A DNA stretch of 64,000 bases, from NCBI RefSeq assembly GCF_003626695.1, contig NZ_RBAH01000026.1:1-64000 (forward strand). Direction: 5' to 3'. The stretch's first letter is position 1, and the number at the start of each line of letters is the position of its first letter. This stretch comes from Paenibacillus ginsengarvi. GTDB taxonomy: Bacteria > Bacillota > Bacilli > Paenibacillales > NBRC-103111. The notes below the pieces were generated by a model. The model was not told the origin of the DNA. It saw nothing but the letters and a program-made list of their open reading frames with translations, and did no database searches. Both the position numbers and the translations under genes were made by a program. Of this stretch, positions 7,920 through 16,965 are shown piece by piece.

Positions 7920-9980
7920 TTACATGAACCGATGAAGCCCTTCCCAGCGCACGTTCCAGCTGCCGTCGTCCGGAAAGCCGGGCGCATGGCACTCGGGACC
8001 GCCCTGCCAGCCGCAGGCCATCATCGCCACGGCGGTCAGCAAGCCTCCGTTGCCGGGCAAATAAGCCATCAGACCCGGCCGCTGGTAATTGTGCCCGTTT
8101 GGCAAATACGTATTTTTCGTCACGTCCATCAACAGCAGATCGACGGCCCGCTTGCCGTCCCCGAGACGGGCGGCCGTCATCGCCGCCATCGGATAATCCC
8201 AGCCCCAAGTCGTCCCCCAGCTCCAGCTTTCCATGACGCGATCCAGCGTCCTCCGCATCGTTTCGCGGTCGACTGTGTGGCCAGGCAGCATGCCAAACGC
8301 CCCAAGCATCGAAGGATGGTCCGTATTCGTGCGAACAAAGGTGTCCGGCGCGTTCTCGTGAGCGAGGTAAACGCCTTCCGCCTCGGGAAGCGCCGACAGC
8401 TTGTCGCGAACGTCCGCCCACTTCGGATTCGCTTTCCGGCCGAGCCGCTGCGCCCATTGTTCCGCGAGGTCAAGCCCGTGCCGCCAATATTCCAGCTCGT
8501 AAGTCGGGTTCCACGTCTGCTCGCCCTTATGCCGCTCCTGGGCGGGAATGACGGGAGGACCGAGCACGTACCGCCCTCCCGCCTCGTCCCATAACGCGAA
8601 TGAAGCCATAAAGTCGGCAGAGGCGAACACCAGCTCCCCGTATTGTTCCAGCGTATCGTCCGACCGGTCCGCCAAATAAAGCAGTTCGGCGAGAGCGATC
8701 GGATGCGGCTGCTGCCAGATGAGCAGCGGGCCGATCGGCGACGGGCTTTGCACGCCGTCCGGCGCAACCATCTTCGGCCAGCGCGCTCCTTCGTAACCTT
8801 GCGCCTTCGCCAGCTCCCTAGCGGCCGGCAGGATGTCCCGGTACCAGCCCATGCTTTTGCGAAGCAGACCGGCCCGCCCCCAAAGCGGAAAATGAAAGGC
8901 GTGCCACCAGTGCATCTCGAGATGGAATTTGCCGAACCAGCTATTATACAGCAGACCGGTTTCCTGCGGCGGCAGCGAGCCCGCGCAGTGGATCGCCGTC
9001 AAAAACAACGACTGCACGATTCGCCGCTCCAGCTCCGCCGCACGCGGGTCACGGCTTCCAGCCATTTCGATCGCCCCGCCTTCGCTCCAGAACGACTCCC
9101 AATGCCGCTCGCTTGCCGCGATCGTCTCCGTCACCGATACCAGCTCCGGTATGGCATTAGAACGAGCGAAGCCGGCCGCAAACTCCAGACGGCCCGCCCC
9201 GCCTCCCGGTTTCAGCCAGAAGGCGTGAGCGCTCTCCCGCATAAGCTCTCCGTGCGACCATCCTACGGCAACCCGATAGCCGTCATCGTCCATCGTTCGC
9301 TCGATCAGCGCCTCGTTCGGGGAGACCCTCCGGCACTCCGTACTATGGGAATCCGCCTCCCCCCAGTTCAGTGCGATGCTGCGGTCCCAGCTTGTCGACA
9401 CCATCCCCGGCGCAGGGAAGCGGATTGCGATCTCGAGCCTGCCTTCGGCGAGCAGCGGGCTTTCCACGACTACGCCGAACTGGTCCAACTGCGGATGACA
9501 TACGGTTTGCACCGAGACGGGCACGCCGTCCGCACGGAACCGGCTCGTCAATATTCCGCTCCATAAATCGAGCGTTTGCTCGGCGTCCGTTAGATGCGCA
9601 GTCGTCAGCGACTCGCCGGAGGCCGATACAAACCGGAAGCCAAACTCGCCGAGCTGCAGCCGATGCGGATTTTGCCGGAGCCAGTGATACGTCTCCTCGC
9701 GGTCTTCGGCGCGGATCGGGTAGCCGCCCCGCTCTCCGTCGCGGTATTGCAGGGGGACGTCCGCCAGTTTCCAGACGTGTCTCCCGCCCGAGCTGTGCCA
9801 GCCCCACTGCGACTGTGTGCTTAAAGGAACTTCATATGCTTCAGGGAATGTTTGCATTCCCGTCAAATCTGCCGTGAAGGCGAATTCCCCGTTTCCTACG
9901 GAAAGCGGCGCCATCGGAACGATTCCGCGAATGACGGGGTTGTGCCGGGTTACGAGCGCCCGGCGGTCGATTTGGGTCAT
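7920..9980 (-). CDS. Six-hairpin (GH65/GH95-like) glycosidase superfamily protein
   Basis: 686 aa. N-terminal beta-rich region with VGNGEFAFTADLTGMQTFP, then a long helical region with repeated W/H-rich motifs (HLEMHWWHAFHFPLWGR, ARWPKMVAPDG, LIWQQPHPIALAELLY, GTTWGWDYPM), the pattern of an (alpha/alpha)6-barrel glycosidase. It has no signal peptide. First gene of the operon: ATG at 9980 is preceded by AGGAGG with ideal spacing, and the divergent AraC regulator starts 216 bp away. The family of this enzyme is not certain and no substrate can be assigned; neighbours suggest deoxy-sugar-containing glycans. Confidence 0.7.
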   Translation of the reverse strand: MTQIDRRALVTRHNPVIRGIVPMAPLSVGNGEFAFTADLTGMQTFPEAYEVPLSTQSQWGWHSSGGRHVWKLADVPLQYRDGERGGYPIRAEDREETYHWLRQNPHRLQLGEFGFRFVSASGESLTTAHLTDAEQTLDLWSGILTSRFRADGVPVSVQTVCHPQLDQFGVVVESPLLAEGRLEIAIRFPAPGMVSTSWDRSIALNWGEADSHSTECRRVSPNEALIERTMDDDGYRVAVGWSHGELMRESAHAFWLKPGGGAGRLEFAAGFARSNAIPELVSVTETIAASERHWESFWSEGGAIEMAGSRDPRAAELERRIVQSLFLTAIHCAGSLPPQETGLLYNSWFGKFHLEMHWWHAFHFPLWGRAGLLRKSMGWYRDILPAARELAKAQGYEGARWPKMVAPDGVQSPSPIGPLLIWQQPHPIALAELLYLADRSDDTLEQYGELVFASADFMASFALWDEAGGRYVLGPPVIPAQERHKGEQTWNPTYELEYWRHGLDLAEQWAQRLGRKANPKWADVRDKLSALPEAEGVYLAHENAPDTFVRTNTDHPSMLGAFGMLPGHTVDRETMRRTLDRVMESWSWGTTWGWDYPMAAMTAARLGDGKRAVDLLLMDVTKNTYLPNGHNYQRPGLMAYLPGNGGLLTAVAMMACGWQGGPECHAPGFPDDGSWNVRWEGLHRFM

Positions 9981-10028
9981 GCTGCTTCCTCCTTGCTGAT
10001 GAGCCTGATAACGGTGTTCCTACTTTTG

Positions 10029-10050
10029 ATTATACGAGAAAACGCTTTCC
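10029..10050 (-). promoter_or_regulatory. -10 box with overlapping cre-like CcpA site for the glycan operon
   Basis: On the minus strand TATAAT lies at 10034-10029, about 50 bases before the first ATG. The plus-strand sequence AGAAAACGCTTTCC at 10037-10050 matches 12 of 14 positions of the usual cre consensus and falls between the -10 and the expected -35 region, a repressing position. The -35 itself is weak. CcpA control is inferred. Confidence 0.5.
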
Positions 10051-10196
10051 ATATATGGGGCTAACGCATGAATTGTATAGGGGTATCAACTCACAATAGA
10101 AAGCGGCCGGAAGGCTCGGCAGAGAGACAAAGGGTTGAACGCGGGGCATTTCCGTGGTATGAATGAAGGAAAGATCGGGACTAGGAGGCGCTGGCA

Positions 10197-11075
10197 ATGA
10201 CAACTGCCGTTACTAGCATTTTCAAGTCGGAGGAACGGTTCCGGCCGGGCATGCATGTGTTCGTCAACCGGGCTTACGAGGCGTTCAAGCTTCACCAGCA
10301 TACGCACGACGCCATTGAAATCAGTTACGTCACCGAAGGGACCGGATTTCAGTACATTAACAACACGACCGTGCAGGTGAAGCAGGGCGACATCTTCCTG
10401 CTCCCGATCGGAACCTCACACGTATACCGGCCGCCCTCTCCCTCGAAGGTAGGCAGCCTGAGCGTCATCAACTGCGTATTCCGGCCGGAGGCGCTGCGGC
10501 CGTGGACCGATTTCCCGCCGGAAGGCTCGCCTCTGCACCGGGCGTTGTTCGCCCCGGAGACGCTGGAGCGGCCGTGGCTTCACCTTTACGATAAAGACAA
10601 CGCTTTCACCGACTTGTTCTACAACCTGCTCTCCGAATACCGCCAAAGACAGCCCGGCTACGAGGTTATCGTCCACGCCCTATTCGCCCAGTTATTTGCC
10701 CTGCTGTACCGGCATTCCGTCAAAACGGGCGTTTACGAAAAGCGCAGCCCGAGAATTCAGGACGCCTTGCAATATATCAAGCATCATTTCGCCGAGGACA
10801 TCGCGCTGAAGCAGGTGGCGGAGCACGCCTACCTGAGCGTCAGCCATTTGCAGCGGCTGCTCAAGCAGGCGACCGGCTCCTCCTTCACCTCGTATGTCCA
10901 GCATCTTCGCATCAAAAAAAGCAACGAGCTGCTGAAGACGACCTCGATGACCGTCCAGCAAATCGCGAACGCCGTCGGGTACCAGGACATGAAATATTTT
11001 CACGAGCTGTTTCGGCTCAAAACCGGCATGACGCCACAGGAGTATCGGAAAAATGACGTCGGCGAAACGCCATAG
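10197..11075 (+). CDS. AraC-family transcriptional regulator
   Basis: 292 aa. Residues about 20-110 form a cupin-type sensor (HQHTHDAIEISYV, then GDIFLLPIGTSHVY); residues about 185-285 hold two helix-turn-helix motifs ending in the family signature GYQDMKYFHELFRLKTGMTP. ATG at 10197 follows AGGAGG by 9 bases. It is divergent from the glycan operon and is the obvious candidate for its local, sugar-responsive regulator. It ends 8 bp from the end of the convergent antiporter gene, with no terminator visible between them. Confidence 0.9.
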   Translation: MTTAVTSIFKSEERFRPGMHVFVNRAYEAFKLHQHTHDAIEISYVTEGTGFQYINNTTVQVKQGDIFLLPIGTSHVYRPPSPSKVGSLSVINCVFRPEALRPWTDFPPEGSPLHRALFAPETLERPWLHLYDKDNAFTDLFYNLLSEYRQRQPGYEVIVHALFAQLFALLYRHSVKTGVYEKRSPRIQDALQYIKHHFAEDIALKQVAEHAYLSVSHLQRLLKQATGSSFTSYVQHLRIKKSNELLKTTSMTVQQIANAVGYQDMKYFHELFRLKTGMTPQEYRKNDVGETP

Positions 11076-11083
11076 CCGCCGTT

Positions 11084-13114
11084 TCAGCCAATCTCGTCCT
11101 TCTCAAACATAAGCGCTTCCCTCTCGCGGATCATTTTCCTCAGCTTGGCGGCCGTCTCCCGGGTAATCTCGCCCTTCTCGTACATTGATTGCACCTTGTC
11201 CCGTTCGGCTTGAATCGCGATCCAGTGAAGCTCCTTCTTGCGGCTTTCAAACGCCTTGTCGTGGCCCCGGAGCATACGGGGGACGCGGGCCAGCCGGTCG
11301 AGCATGCTGTCATAATACGAGATGACGCCTTCCGCCTCCTGCTCGTTCTCCGTGCAGCGCACTTTGTTCATCTCCTCGATCGCCGCCTCGCACGTGCGGA
11401 TCTTGATCGTCCGAAGCGCTTCGAGATCGCCCGGCGGCAGCGTCGCCACCGCCAGCTCCTTGTTGCCCGTCAGGCCGGCGCGCAGCTTGCCGACAAACAG
11501 CCGCATCAGCATGCTCCACAGATGAAGCCGGTTGGCGAGAATAAGCTCGACCTGATCGAGCATTTTGAAAAATTGCCGGGCATGCTCGCGCTTGATCTGC
11601 CCGTTCTCCAGCATTTGCTTCGCGCATTCCCGCTCCTCGCGAAGCGCCATCAGCCGCAGCTCCGACTCTTTGTCGCGCGCCGCCTTGCGCCCGCCGCCCT
11701 GCATCCGGATTTGCTGAATCCACATTTTGTAGTCCGAGATGACGGCAGCGGCCGCGCCGTCGCTCTCTTCCCCGCCTTCGGCATGAACCGCTTGGATCGC
11801 CGCCGTCATAACCCGGATCGTCGCCTGCTTCTCGGCTTTCTCCCGCTCCGCTTCGTCCGGCGACGCCTTCTTCTTCGACAGCAGAGGAAGCAGAATGCTG
11901 GCCGCAACGAGCGACATCAAGATAACCGCAGTGGCGAGGAACACGATCAGATCCCGCTGTGGAAACGGGCTCCCGTTGTCCAGGAAAAGCGGGATCGAGA
12001 ACGCGCCGGCCAGCGTTACCGCACCGCGCACGCCCGAGAACGAAGTCATAACGAGTATGCGCAAGCTTGGCTTGCCGCGTTCGCTCTTCAAGCCCAGCAG
12101 GCTGCCGCCTCTCGTGAACGCATAGGTCCAGGCGAAGCGCAGCACCATGAGCATGACGTAAATGAGCGCCGCGTAGCCGATTACCACAAAATTGTCAAAC
12201 GCGGGGTTGACCCAGATAATGCGGGTCACATCCGGAATTTGCAAGCCCAGGATGACGAAAACGAGACCGTTCAGCAAAAATAAAATGACCGACCAAGTGC
12301 TGTTCGACACGACCTTCAGCTTCACCACGGACGGCTCCGTCCGCTCCCGCTCGATCGCATGTACGATACCGCCGGCGACGGCGGCCAAAATGCCCGACAT
12401 CCCGAGTTCCTCCGCGATAATGTAAAGCAGGAACGGGGTCAAAATTTGAATCAGCATATGCATCGTCACATCTTCCATCCCGCTTCTGCGCAGCACGATC
12501 TGCAGCCAGGCGATCAGGAAGGCGATCAGCGCCCCGATGACGAGGCCGCCGATGGAGATGACCAGGAAGCTTACCGACGCCTGCGGCAGCGAAAATACCC
12601 CGGTCACCGCCGCCGCGATCGCGAATTTGAAGGCGACGAGACCGGAAGCGTCGTTCATGAGCGCTTCCCCTTCGAGCAGCCGCATTAGGCTTTTCGGCAT
12701 ATGGATTCTGCCGGCCAAAGCGCCGACCGCAACCGCATCCGTCGGCGACAATATGGCGGCGAGCCCGAAAGCGGCCGCCAGCGGAATCGACGGGATCATC
12801 GCATGTATCGCGTAACCAACCGCGAAAACGGTAATGAACACGAGCCCGACCGCGAGCAGCAGGATCGGAGCACGCAGCCGCCACAGCTCATCGCGGGGCG
12901 TGTGCTTGCCGTCGTTGTACAGCAGCGGCGCGATGAACAGAACGAAGAACAGCTCCGGCTCAAGCGGCAGATGAATATGGGCCGGAATGACCGCAACGAT
13001 CCCCCCGAGCGCTATCTGGATAAGCGGAACCGGTATGAACGGAACGAAACGGCTGACGACATTGGAGACGCCGATCAGCCCAAGTAAGACGAGGACGACC
13101 AAAAAAACTTCCAT
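11084..13114 (-). CDS. CPA1-family Na+/H+ antiporter
   Basis: 676 aa monovalent cation/proton antiporter of the plasma membrane. About a dozen hydrophobic segments fill residues 1-410, including SPTDAVAVGAL and the polar EALMNDASGLVAFK, which holds the conserved ND acidic pair of CPA1 exchangers. The C-terminal about 260 residues are hydrophilic, charged and helical, consistent with a regulatory tail like those of NhaP/NHE-type proteins. ATG at 13114 has GAAGGGA upstream; nine extra upstream codons lack a site. Role in pH and sodium homeostasis follows from the family. Confidence 0.9.
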   Translation of the reverse strand: MEVFLVVLVLLGLIGVSNVVSRFVPFIPVPLIQIALGGIVAVIPAHIHLPLEPELFFVLFIAPLLYNDGKHTPRDELWRLRAPILLLAVGLVFITVFAVGYAIHAMIPSIPLAAAFGLAAILSPTDAVAVGALAGRIHMPKSLMRLLEGEALMNDASGLVAFKFAIAAAVTGVFSLPQASVSFLVISIGGLVIGALIAFLIAWLQIVLRRSGMEDVTMHMLIQILTPFLLYIIAEELGMSGILAAVAGGIVHAIERERTEPSVVKLKVVSNSTWSVILFLLNGLVFVILGLQIPDVTRIIWVNPAFDNFVVIGYAALIYVMLMVLRFAWTYAFTRGGSLLGLKSERGKPSLRILVMTSFSGVRGAVTLAGAFSIPLFLDNGSPFPQRDLIVFLATAVILMSLVAASILLPLLSKKKASPDEAEREKAEKQATIRVMTAAIQAVHAEGGEESDGAAAAVISDYKMWIQQIRMQGGGRKAARDKESELRLMALREERECAKQMLENGQIKREHARQFFKMLDQVELILANRLHLWSMLMRLFVGKLRAGLTGNKELAVATLPPGDLEALRTIKIRTCEAAIEEMNKVRCTENEQEAEGVISYYDSMLDRLARVPRMLRGHDKAFESRKKELHWIAIQAERDKVQSMYEKGEITRETAAKLRKMIREREALMFEKDEIG

Positions 13115-13277
13115 ATTCGCTCTTCCCTTCAAATTCGGCAATCTTATTCCCGATTATAGCGTACCCATTTTATAGAAAAAATCGAAAGAAGAAAACCGCC
13201 GGGACAGTTGGCGATACTTTGCTTAGCTTATGCGCGCTTGCCGCCGTCTGACGAGCCCGGATCTGAAGCCGAAGCAA

Positions 13278-13478
13278 TAGCGGAACCGGTTTTCCGCTAA
13301 ACCGCCCGTTTTCCGGCAAATTGTAAAATAGCGGAAGCCATTTTCCGCTATTCCTTCGGAAATCCGCCTTTTCCTTTGAAAATGAACCGTTTTGGCTTAA
13401 ATAGCGGAAAATTCGCTCCGCTATCCGGCCGCATCCCGCTATCGCAACAGGAATAGCGGAAAATTAGTTCCGCTATTC
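13278..13478. repeat. Array of four TAGCGGAA hairpins
   Basis: Four inverted repeats with conserved arms TAGCGGAA/TTCCGCTA and variable loops, at 13278-13299, 13328-13351, 13401-13424 and 13451-13478, spaced about 50-73 bp apart. They fill the gene-free interval between the antiporter start and the SRPBCC gene stop. The outer arms extend in the fourth copy (GAATAGCGGA). Both strands would form hairpins. Similar short palindromes are widespread between Paenibacillus genes as far as I recall; function is unknown, possibly mRNA 3'-end stability. Confidence 0.8.
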
Positions 13479-13502
13479 GCTGCTTATGTAACGCCTGACG
13501 TT

Positions 13503-13979
13503 TCAGGAAAACGCCTGGACCGCCTCGGTATAGGCCTCGTACAGCTTATTCCACTCTTCCATCCGGTCCGGCAAAGCTCGTCCGTCCATTAACGCCTCCA
13601 CGACGTCCAGACACACATGCCAGCCGGCCAAATCTTTCGGGGTATGATTCGTCAGCTCCTTGATCTTCTCGATCAGGACCAGACGACACCCTTCCGGCAG
13701 CTGCGTAAGCTCGAAGCGGACGATATCGTTTCCCCATGTGTATTCAAGCACCGCGCCGTGTTTCAGTTCGAGGATGGGCATCTCCTCGAAAGTGCCGTCC
13801 TGCATGTCGAACTTCATCGCTCCGCCCTCGCGAAGACTTTCCGCGCGAAGCTCGGGAAACCATTGCGGCAGTTTGCCGTTATCGGTCAACCACGCCCATG
13901 CCTGTTCGGCCGGGTGGTGCAGAAGACGCTCGAAACGGGCGATATAACCGTCTCCACTTTTTTGCAAATGTGCTAGCAT
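13503..13979 (-). CDS. SRPBCC/AHSA1-like (START-fold) protein
   Basis: 158 aa. The pattern FERLLHHPAEQAWAWLT, then WFPELRAESLREGGAMKF and a C-terminal amphipathic helix (AGWHVCLDVVEALMDG) is that of AHSA1/SRPBCC proteins, which bind small hydrophobic ligands in a helix-grip fold. ATG at 13979 has AGGAGG at the right distance; upstream codons in frame are not supported. It stands alone between repeat-rich and AT-rich intervals. No specific ligand or process can be named. Confidence 0.85.
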   Translation of the reverse strand: MLAHLQKSGDGYIARFERLLHHPAEQAWAWLTDNGKLPQWFPELRAESLREGGAMKFDMQDGTFEEMPILELKHGAVLEYTWGNDIVRFELTQLPEGCRLVLIEKIKELTNHTPKDLAGWHVCLDVVEALMDGRALPDRMEEWNKLYEAYTEAVQAFS

Positions 13980-14093
13980 GGAATCATACCTCCTCGTACG
14001 GATGCCCAATTCTCGAACATATGTTCATGGGCTGTTCCGTTTATTTTATCATTTTTGCGATATGCATGTACAAAAAATACCATCGCCGCAGCA

Positions 14094-14120
14094 AAAAAAG
14101 AGGCCGCTCCCGGCAGCCCC
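14094..14120 (-). terminator. Rho-independent terminator after the ChbG-like gene
   Basis: Minus strand: an 8-bp stem GGGGCTGC/GCGGCCTC with a five-base loop followed by seven T residues, about 70 bp beyond the stop at 14193. Confidence 0.8.
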
Positions 14121-14192
14121 TTGCATCTTGTATTCTGTATCCCTTCTAAGAACGGTATACATTCTCTGCAGCCTCATCGGCAAGCTCTGCGT

Positions 14193-15137
14193 TTAGTGCA
14201 GCTCCTGGCGCGAATCGTGCCGCCCCCCCGCCAGCATCAGCCTTAGCAGCGACCCTGCCGCTCGAATCCGGGGTTTGCGCATATGGTCCCGGACATACGC
14301 ATAATTCGTCAGCGTCACCTTGGCATCCTTCAGCGCATAGGCGAAATCCGGGTCGAGCATCAGCCTGTACTCCCATACCCGCTTGCTCCATGAAGGAATC
14401 AGCTTCTCCAGTTGAGCGTCGGGCACGGCGGGATGGATGTACGTTTCGCTTACCCCTTCGGGCAAGTCGTACAGCTTGAGCACAAGCGATCGCTTGAAGC
14501 TGTCGTACGTTTCCCCTTCCTCGATATGGTACGGATGCGACAGCAAGTAGTCCGGGATGCCCACGCCAAGCGTATCGGCGAGCGCCACTACCGGCGCCAG
14601 CGCCTTCTCCGCCCCGGGAATCGAGGCGAGAAAGCGGTCTTTCGGATAGATGCGGCGGAAAATGCGAAACGGCATCCCCCGCTTTGCGCACTGCCACAGA
14701 ACATGCGGCAAAAAACTGCGCCCGGTAGCGAGGCCGTACAAGCTGCCCATATGGTTATCGACGTGAATGATGCGGAGCCCCGCTTTTTTGACGGCTTGAA
14801 ATTGCGCCCGCATTTCCGTTTTGACGTCTTTAGCGAGCGCGTATTGTTCGAAATCGGCGACGGTGCGGTGCATAAAGCCGCTTTCGTCGTGCAGCGAGGC
14901 GCGTCCGGTCAAGCTTTTCCATCGCAAGCCGGAAAATTCGCTCGTCAGCGTCAAGTGCAGCCCGAGCGGCAAATGCGGCCTGCTCCGGGCCCATTCAGCC
15001 GCCTCCCGGAACGCCGGCGCGGGGGGCATGATCGTCGCCGACGATACTTTTCCCTCCTCCAGCAAATGCATGATGGCCTTGTTCGCGGCCAAACTTTGGC
15101 CGAAGTCGTCACAGTTGAGGATCAAATATTTGCTCAT
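14193..15137 (-). CDS. ChbG/YdjC-family carbohydrate deacetylase
   Basis: 314 aa. Starts with YLILNCDDFG, the DD metal-binding motif of the YdjC fold; GLHLTLTSE and HVDNHMGSLYG supply further His/Asp ligands. Family members remove acetyl groups from N-acetylated sugars such as chitobiose; the substrate here is not known. ATG at 15137 follows GGAGG. The length is longer than E. coli ChbG (about 250 aa) because of central and C-terminal additions. It is a single transcription unit closed by the terminator at 14094-14120. Confidence 0.87.
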   Translation of the reverse strand: MSKYLILNCDDFGQSLAANKAIMHLLEEGKVSSATIMPPAPAFREAAEWARSRPHLPLGLHLTLTSEFSGLRWKSLTGRASLHDESGFMHRTVADFEQYALAKDVKTEMRAQFQAVKKAGLRIIHVDNHMGSLYGLATGRSFLPHVLWQCAKRGMPFRIFRRIYPKDRFLASIPGAEKALAPVVALADTLGVGIPDYLLSHPYHIEEGETYDSFKRSLVLKLYDLPEGVSETYIHPAVPDAQLEKLIPSWSKRVWEYRLMLDPDFAYALKDAKVTLTNYAYVRDHMRKPRIRAAGSLLRLMLAGGRHDSRQELH

Positions 15138-15374
15138 CCATACCTCCGTTCGTTTTGCTTCGTCATCATTGTTATAGCTATAGATCGGTTTATGAACCGC
15201 ATCGGATAAGGATTGCCATGAATCGCTACGAAAAGTATGCGCTTACATTATATGATTAGAGATGCATCTGTACGCAAACGTTATCCTTCTATTGTACCCG
15301 CTTCGCGTTATGGCGTAAAGAGCCGGCAGGCATTCCATCATTTCAATGGCAAGGAAAACGGCTCGTAGCGGCGG

Positions 15375-16652
15375 TTAACCGCTCTTCTGCGTATTTTTGT
15401 AAAGCAGCGAGATGAGGAAAGAAACCACCAGCAGCAGGAGAGGAACGACGCAGATCAAATAGCGGAACGTGCTCTCTGGATCGGGACCGGGATTGTCCCC
15501 GCTTTGATAGCCGAATATCATCCCCACGATCCAGAAAGCTATGGCGGAGATGAGACCGCTTGACCGGGTAATAAAACCGCCGACGGCGGTGTAGATACCC
15601 TCTCTTCTGCGCCCGGTCGCTTCATAATCGCGATCGATAATTTGGCCGGTGACGACGGGCGGCGTGACGAGAAAACCGGCGAGCCCGAAGCCGGCCGATA
15701 TGCCCGCGGCGATTCCCGCGCCGAGACTTCCGGCGAACCATAGCGGAATGACGGACAGCCCGTATACGGCCAGCGACAGCCTCCAGCCTCGTACGCCGCC
15801 GATTTTGCGCACGATCCAGAACCAGACGGCGACCAGCGGAATAACGGAAACGAACACGGAGGCGAGCAGGATTGATACTTGCGCCTCGGTGATGCGCAGC
15901 ACATATTTGCCGTAGAACGGGATGATCGAGCTCAGCAAGCCGTTGACGGTTTGGGCGAACGAATTGGCGATGTTAAAAATCCAGAACGGCTTGTTCTTAA
16001 GCGTTTCCCGGAAAGCATGAACCAGCTTCAGCGGCGCTTCGCCTTTCTCCTCCTCGCGCTCCTTCACGGAGAACATGCACAGCAGCATGAAGACGGCAAA
16101 AACGGCGGCGAATACAAGCGCCATCTTGCCGAAACCGATCGCCGCGAATAAAATCGGCGTCAGAACGGAGGCGATCAGAATAGCGGCAATCTGAAACGCT
16201 TGCTGAATGGCGGAAGCTTTGGCCCTTAGCCTGTCGCCGCGGAACAGCTCCGGGAACAAGGCGCCGTAGTTGACCCACAGGATGGTGGCGATGCCTTCGA
16301 ACAAGATGAGCGCTACAAGAAACCAGACGAACAGACTCGAACCGGAAAGCCCGCCGGGAGGGGCAAAAACCATGACGAACGCAGCCATAAAAAGCGGAAT
16401 CGCCGCATAAATCCACGGCTTTCGTCTGCCCCAGCGGGTTCTCGTGTTGTCGGACAAATAACCGAACATCGGGTTGTTGACCGCATCCCAGATCAGGTAA
16501 ATCGTCCGGGCGAGCGTTGCGAGACCGACGCCCAGTCCCAGCTTCTCGACGTAATAATAGCTGTAAAACGCGCTGAACGCCTGACTCGGCACCATCATCG
16601 CAAACATACCGAGCGCAAACATAACCGGGGAGTTGACGAACTTCCGGCGCAT
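15375..16652 (-). CDS. GPH-type MFS sugar transporter
   Basis: 425 aa, about twelve hydrophobic segments. Motifs WDAVNNPMFGYLSDNTRTRWGRRKPWI in two pieces match the loop 2-3 signature of the glycoside-pentoside-hexuronide:cation symporters (MelB/XynB type). Likely imports a glycoside with a cation across the plasma membrane. ATG at 16652 follows AAGGAGAGG; an in-frame start 20 codons upstream is less supported. A strong promoter and direct repeats lie upstream, see 16740-16820. No enzyme gene is linked, so the substrate is unknown. Confidence 0.85.
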   Translation of the reverse strand: MRRKFVNSPVMFALGMFAMMVPSQAFSAFYSYYYVEKLGLGVGLATLARTIYLIWDAVNNPMFGYLSDNTRTRWGRRKPWIYAAIPLFMAAFVMVFAPPGGLSGSSLFVWFLVALILFEGIATILWVNYGALFPELFRGDRLRAKASAIQQAFQIAAILIASVLTPILFAAIGFGKMALVFAAVFAVFMLLCMFSVKEREEEKGEAPLKLVHAFRETLKNKPFWIFNIANSFAQTVNGLLSSIIPFYGKYVLRITEAQVSILLASVFVSVIPLVAVWFWIVRKIGGVRGWRLSLAVYGLSVIPLWFAGSLGAGIAAGISAGFGLAGFLVTPPVVTGQIIDRDYEATGRRREGIYTAVGGFITRSSGLISAIAFWIVGMIFGYQSGDNPGPDPESTFRYLICVVPLLLLVVSFLISLLYKNTQKSG

Positions 16653-16739
16653 TCGCTTCCTCTCCTTCTTTTCGAACGAGTTGGCGTTACCCGTGTATAC
16701 GCTTACAGACAAAAAGAAGCTTCATGTCTTATTTCCATT

Positions 16740-16769
16740 ATTATACAAACTGCAATCAAACGACGTCAA
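16740..16769 (-). promoter_or_regulatory. Sigma-A-type promoter of the GPH transporter
   Basis: Minus strand TTGACG (16769-16764), 18-base spacer, TATAAT (16745-16740). About 85 bases before the transporter ATG. Confidence 0.75.
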
Positions 16770-16783
16770 CAAGAATCGGGAAT

Positions 16784-16820
16784 GTATCGTTAAACCCCTT
16801 AACCGTCGGTATCGTTAAAC
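16784..16820. promoter_or_regulatory. Direct repeat GTATCGTTAAAC x2 upstream of the promoter
   Basis: Identical 12-mers at 16784-16795 and 16809-16820, 25 bp apart, just upstream of the -35 box of the transporter promoter. The arrangement is that of an activator operator (for example an AraC-family dimer). The cognate regulator is not identified. Confidence 0.5.
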
Positions 16821-16857
16821 ATATGCGGCATCAAGCAAAACATACGCTCTCTGCGGC

Positions 16858-16889
16858 AAAAAAACGCGCACCCGTTCTTGGCGCGCGCT
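16858..16889 (-). terminator. Rho-independent terminator of the frameshifted unknown gene
   Basis: Minus strand GC-rich hairpin (AGCGCGCGCC...GGGTGCGCG) followed by seven T residues, about 75 bp beyond the stop at 16966. Confidence 0.75.
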
Positions 16890-16965
16890 TTGGCAGCTGT
16901 AGCGTGATTGCTCAAAACATACCGAACGATCCCGGAAATCGGAAGCGGATATGCCACAGGCCCGG

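Noticed and set aside
13278-13478. CRISPR array
   Set aside because: Units are inverted repeats with variable loops and unequal spacing, no constant direct repeat and no cas genes.
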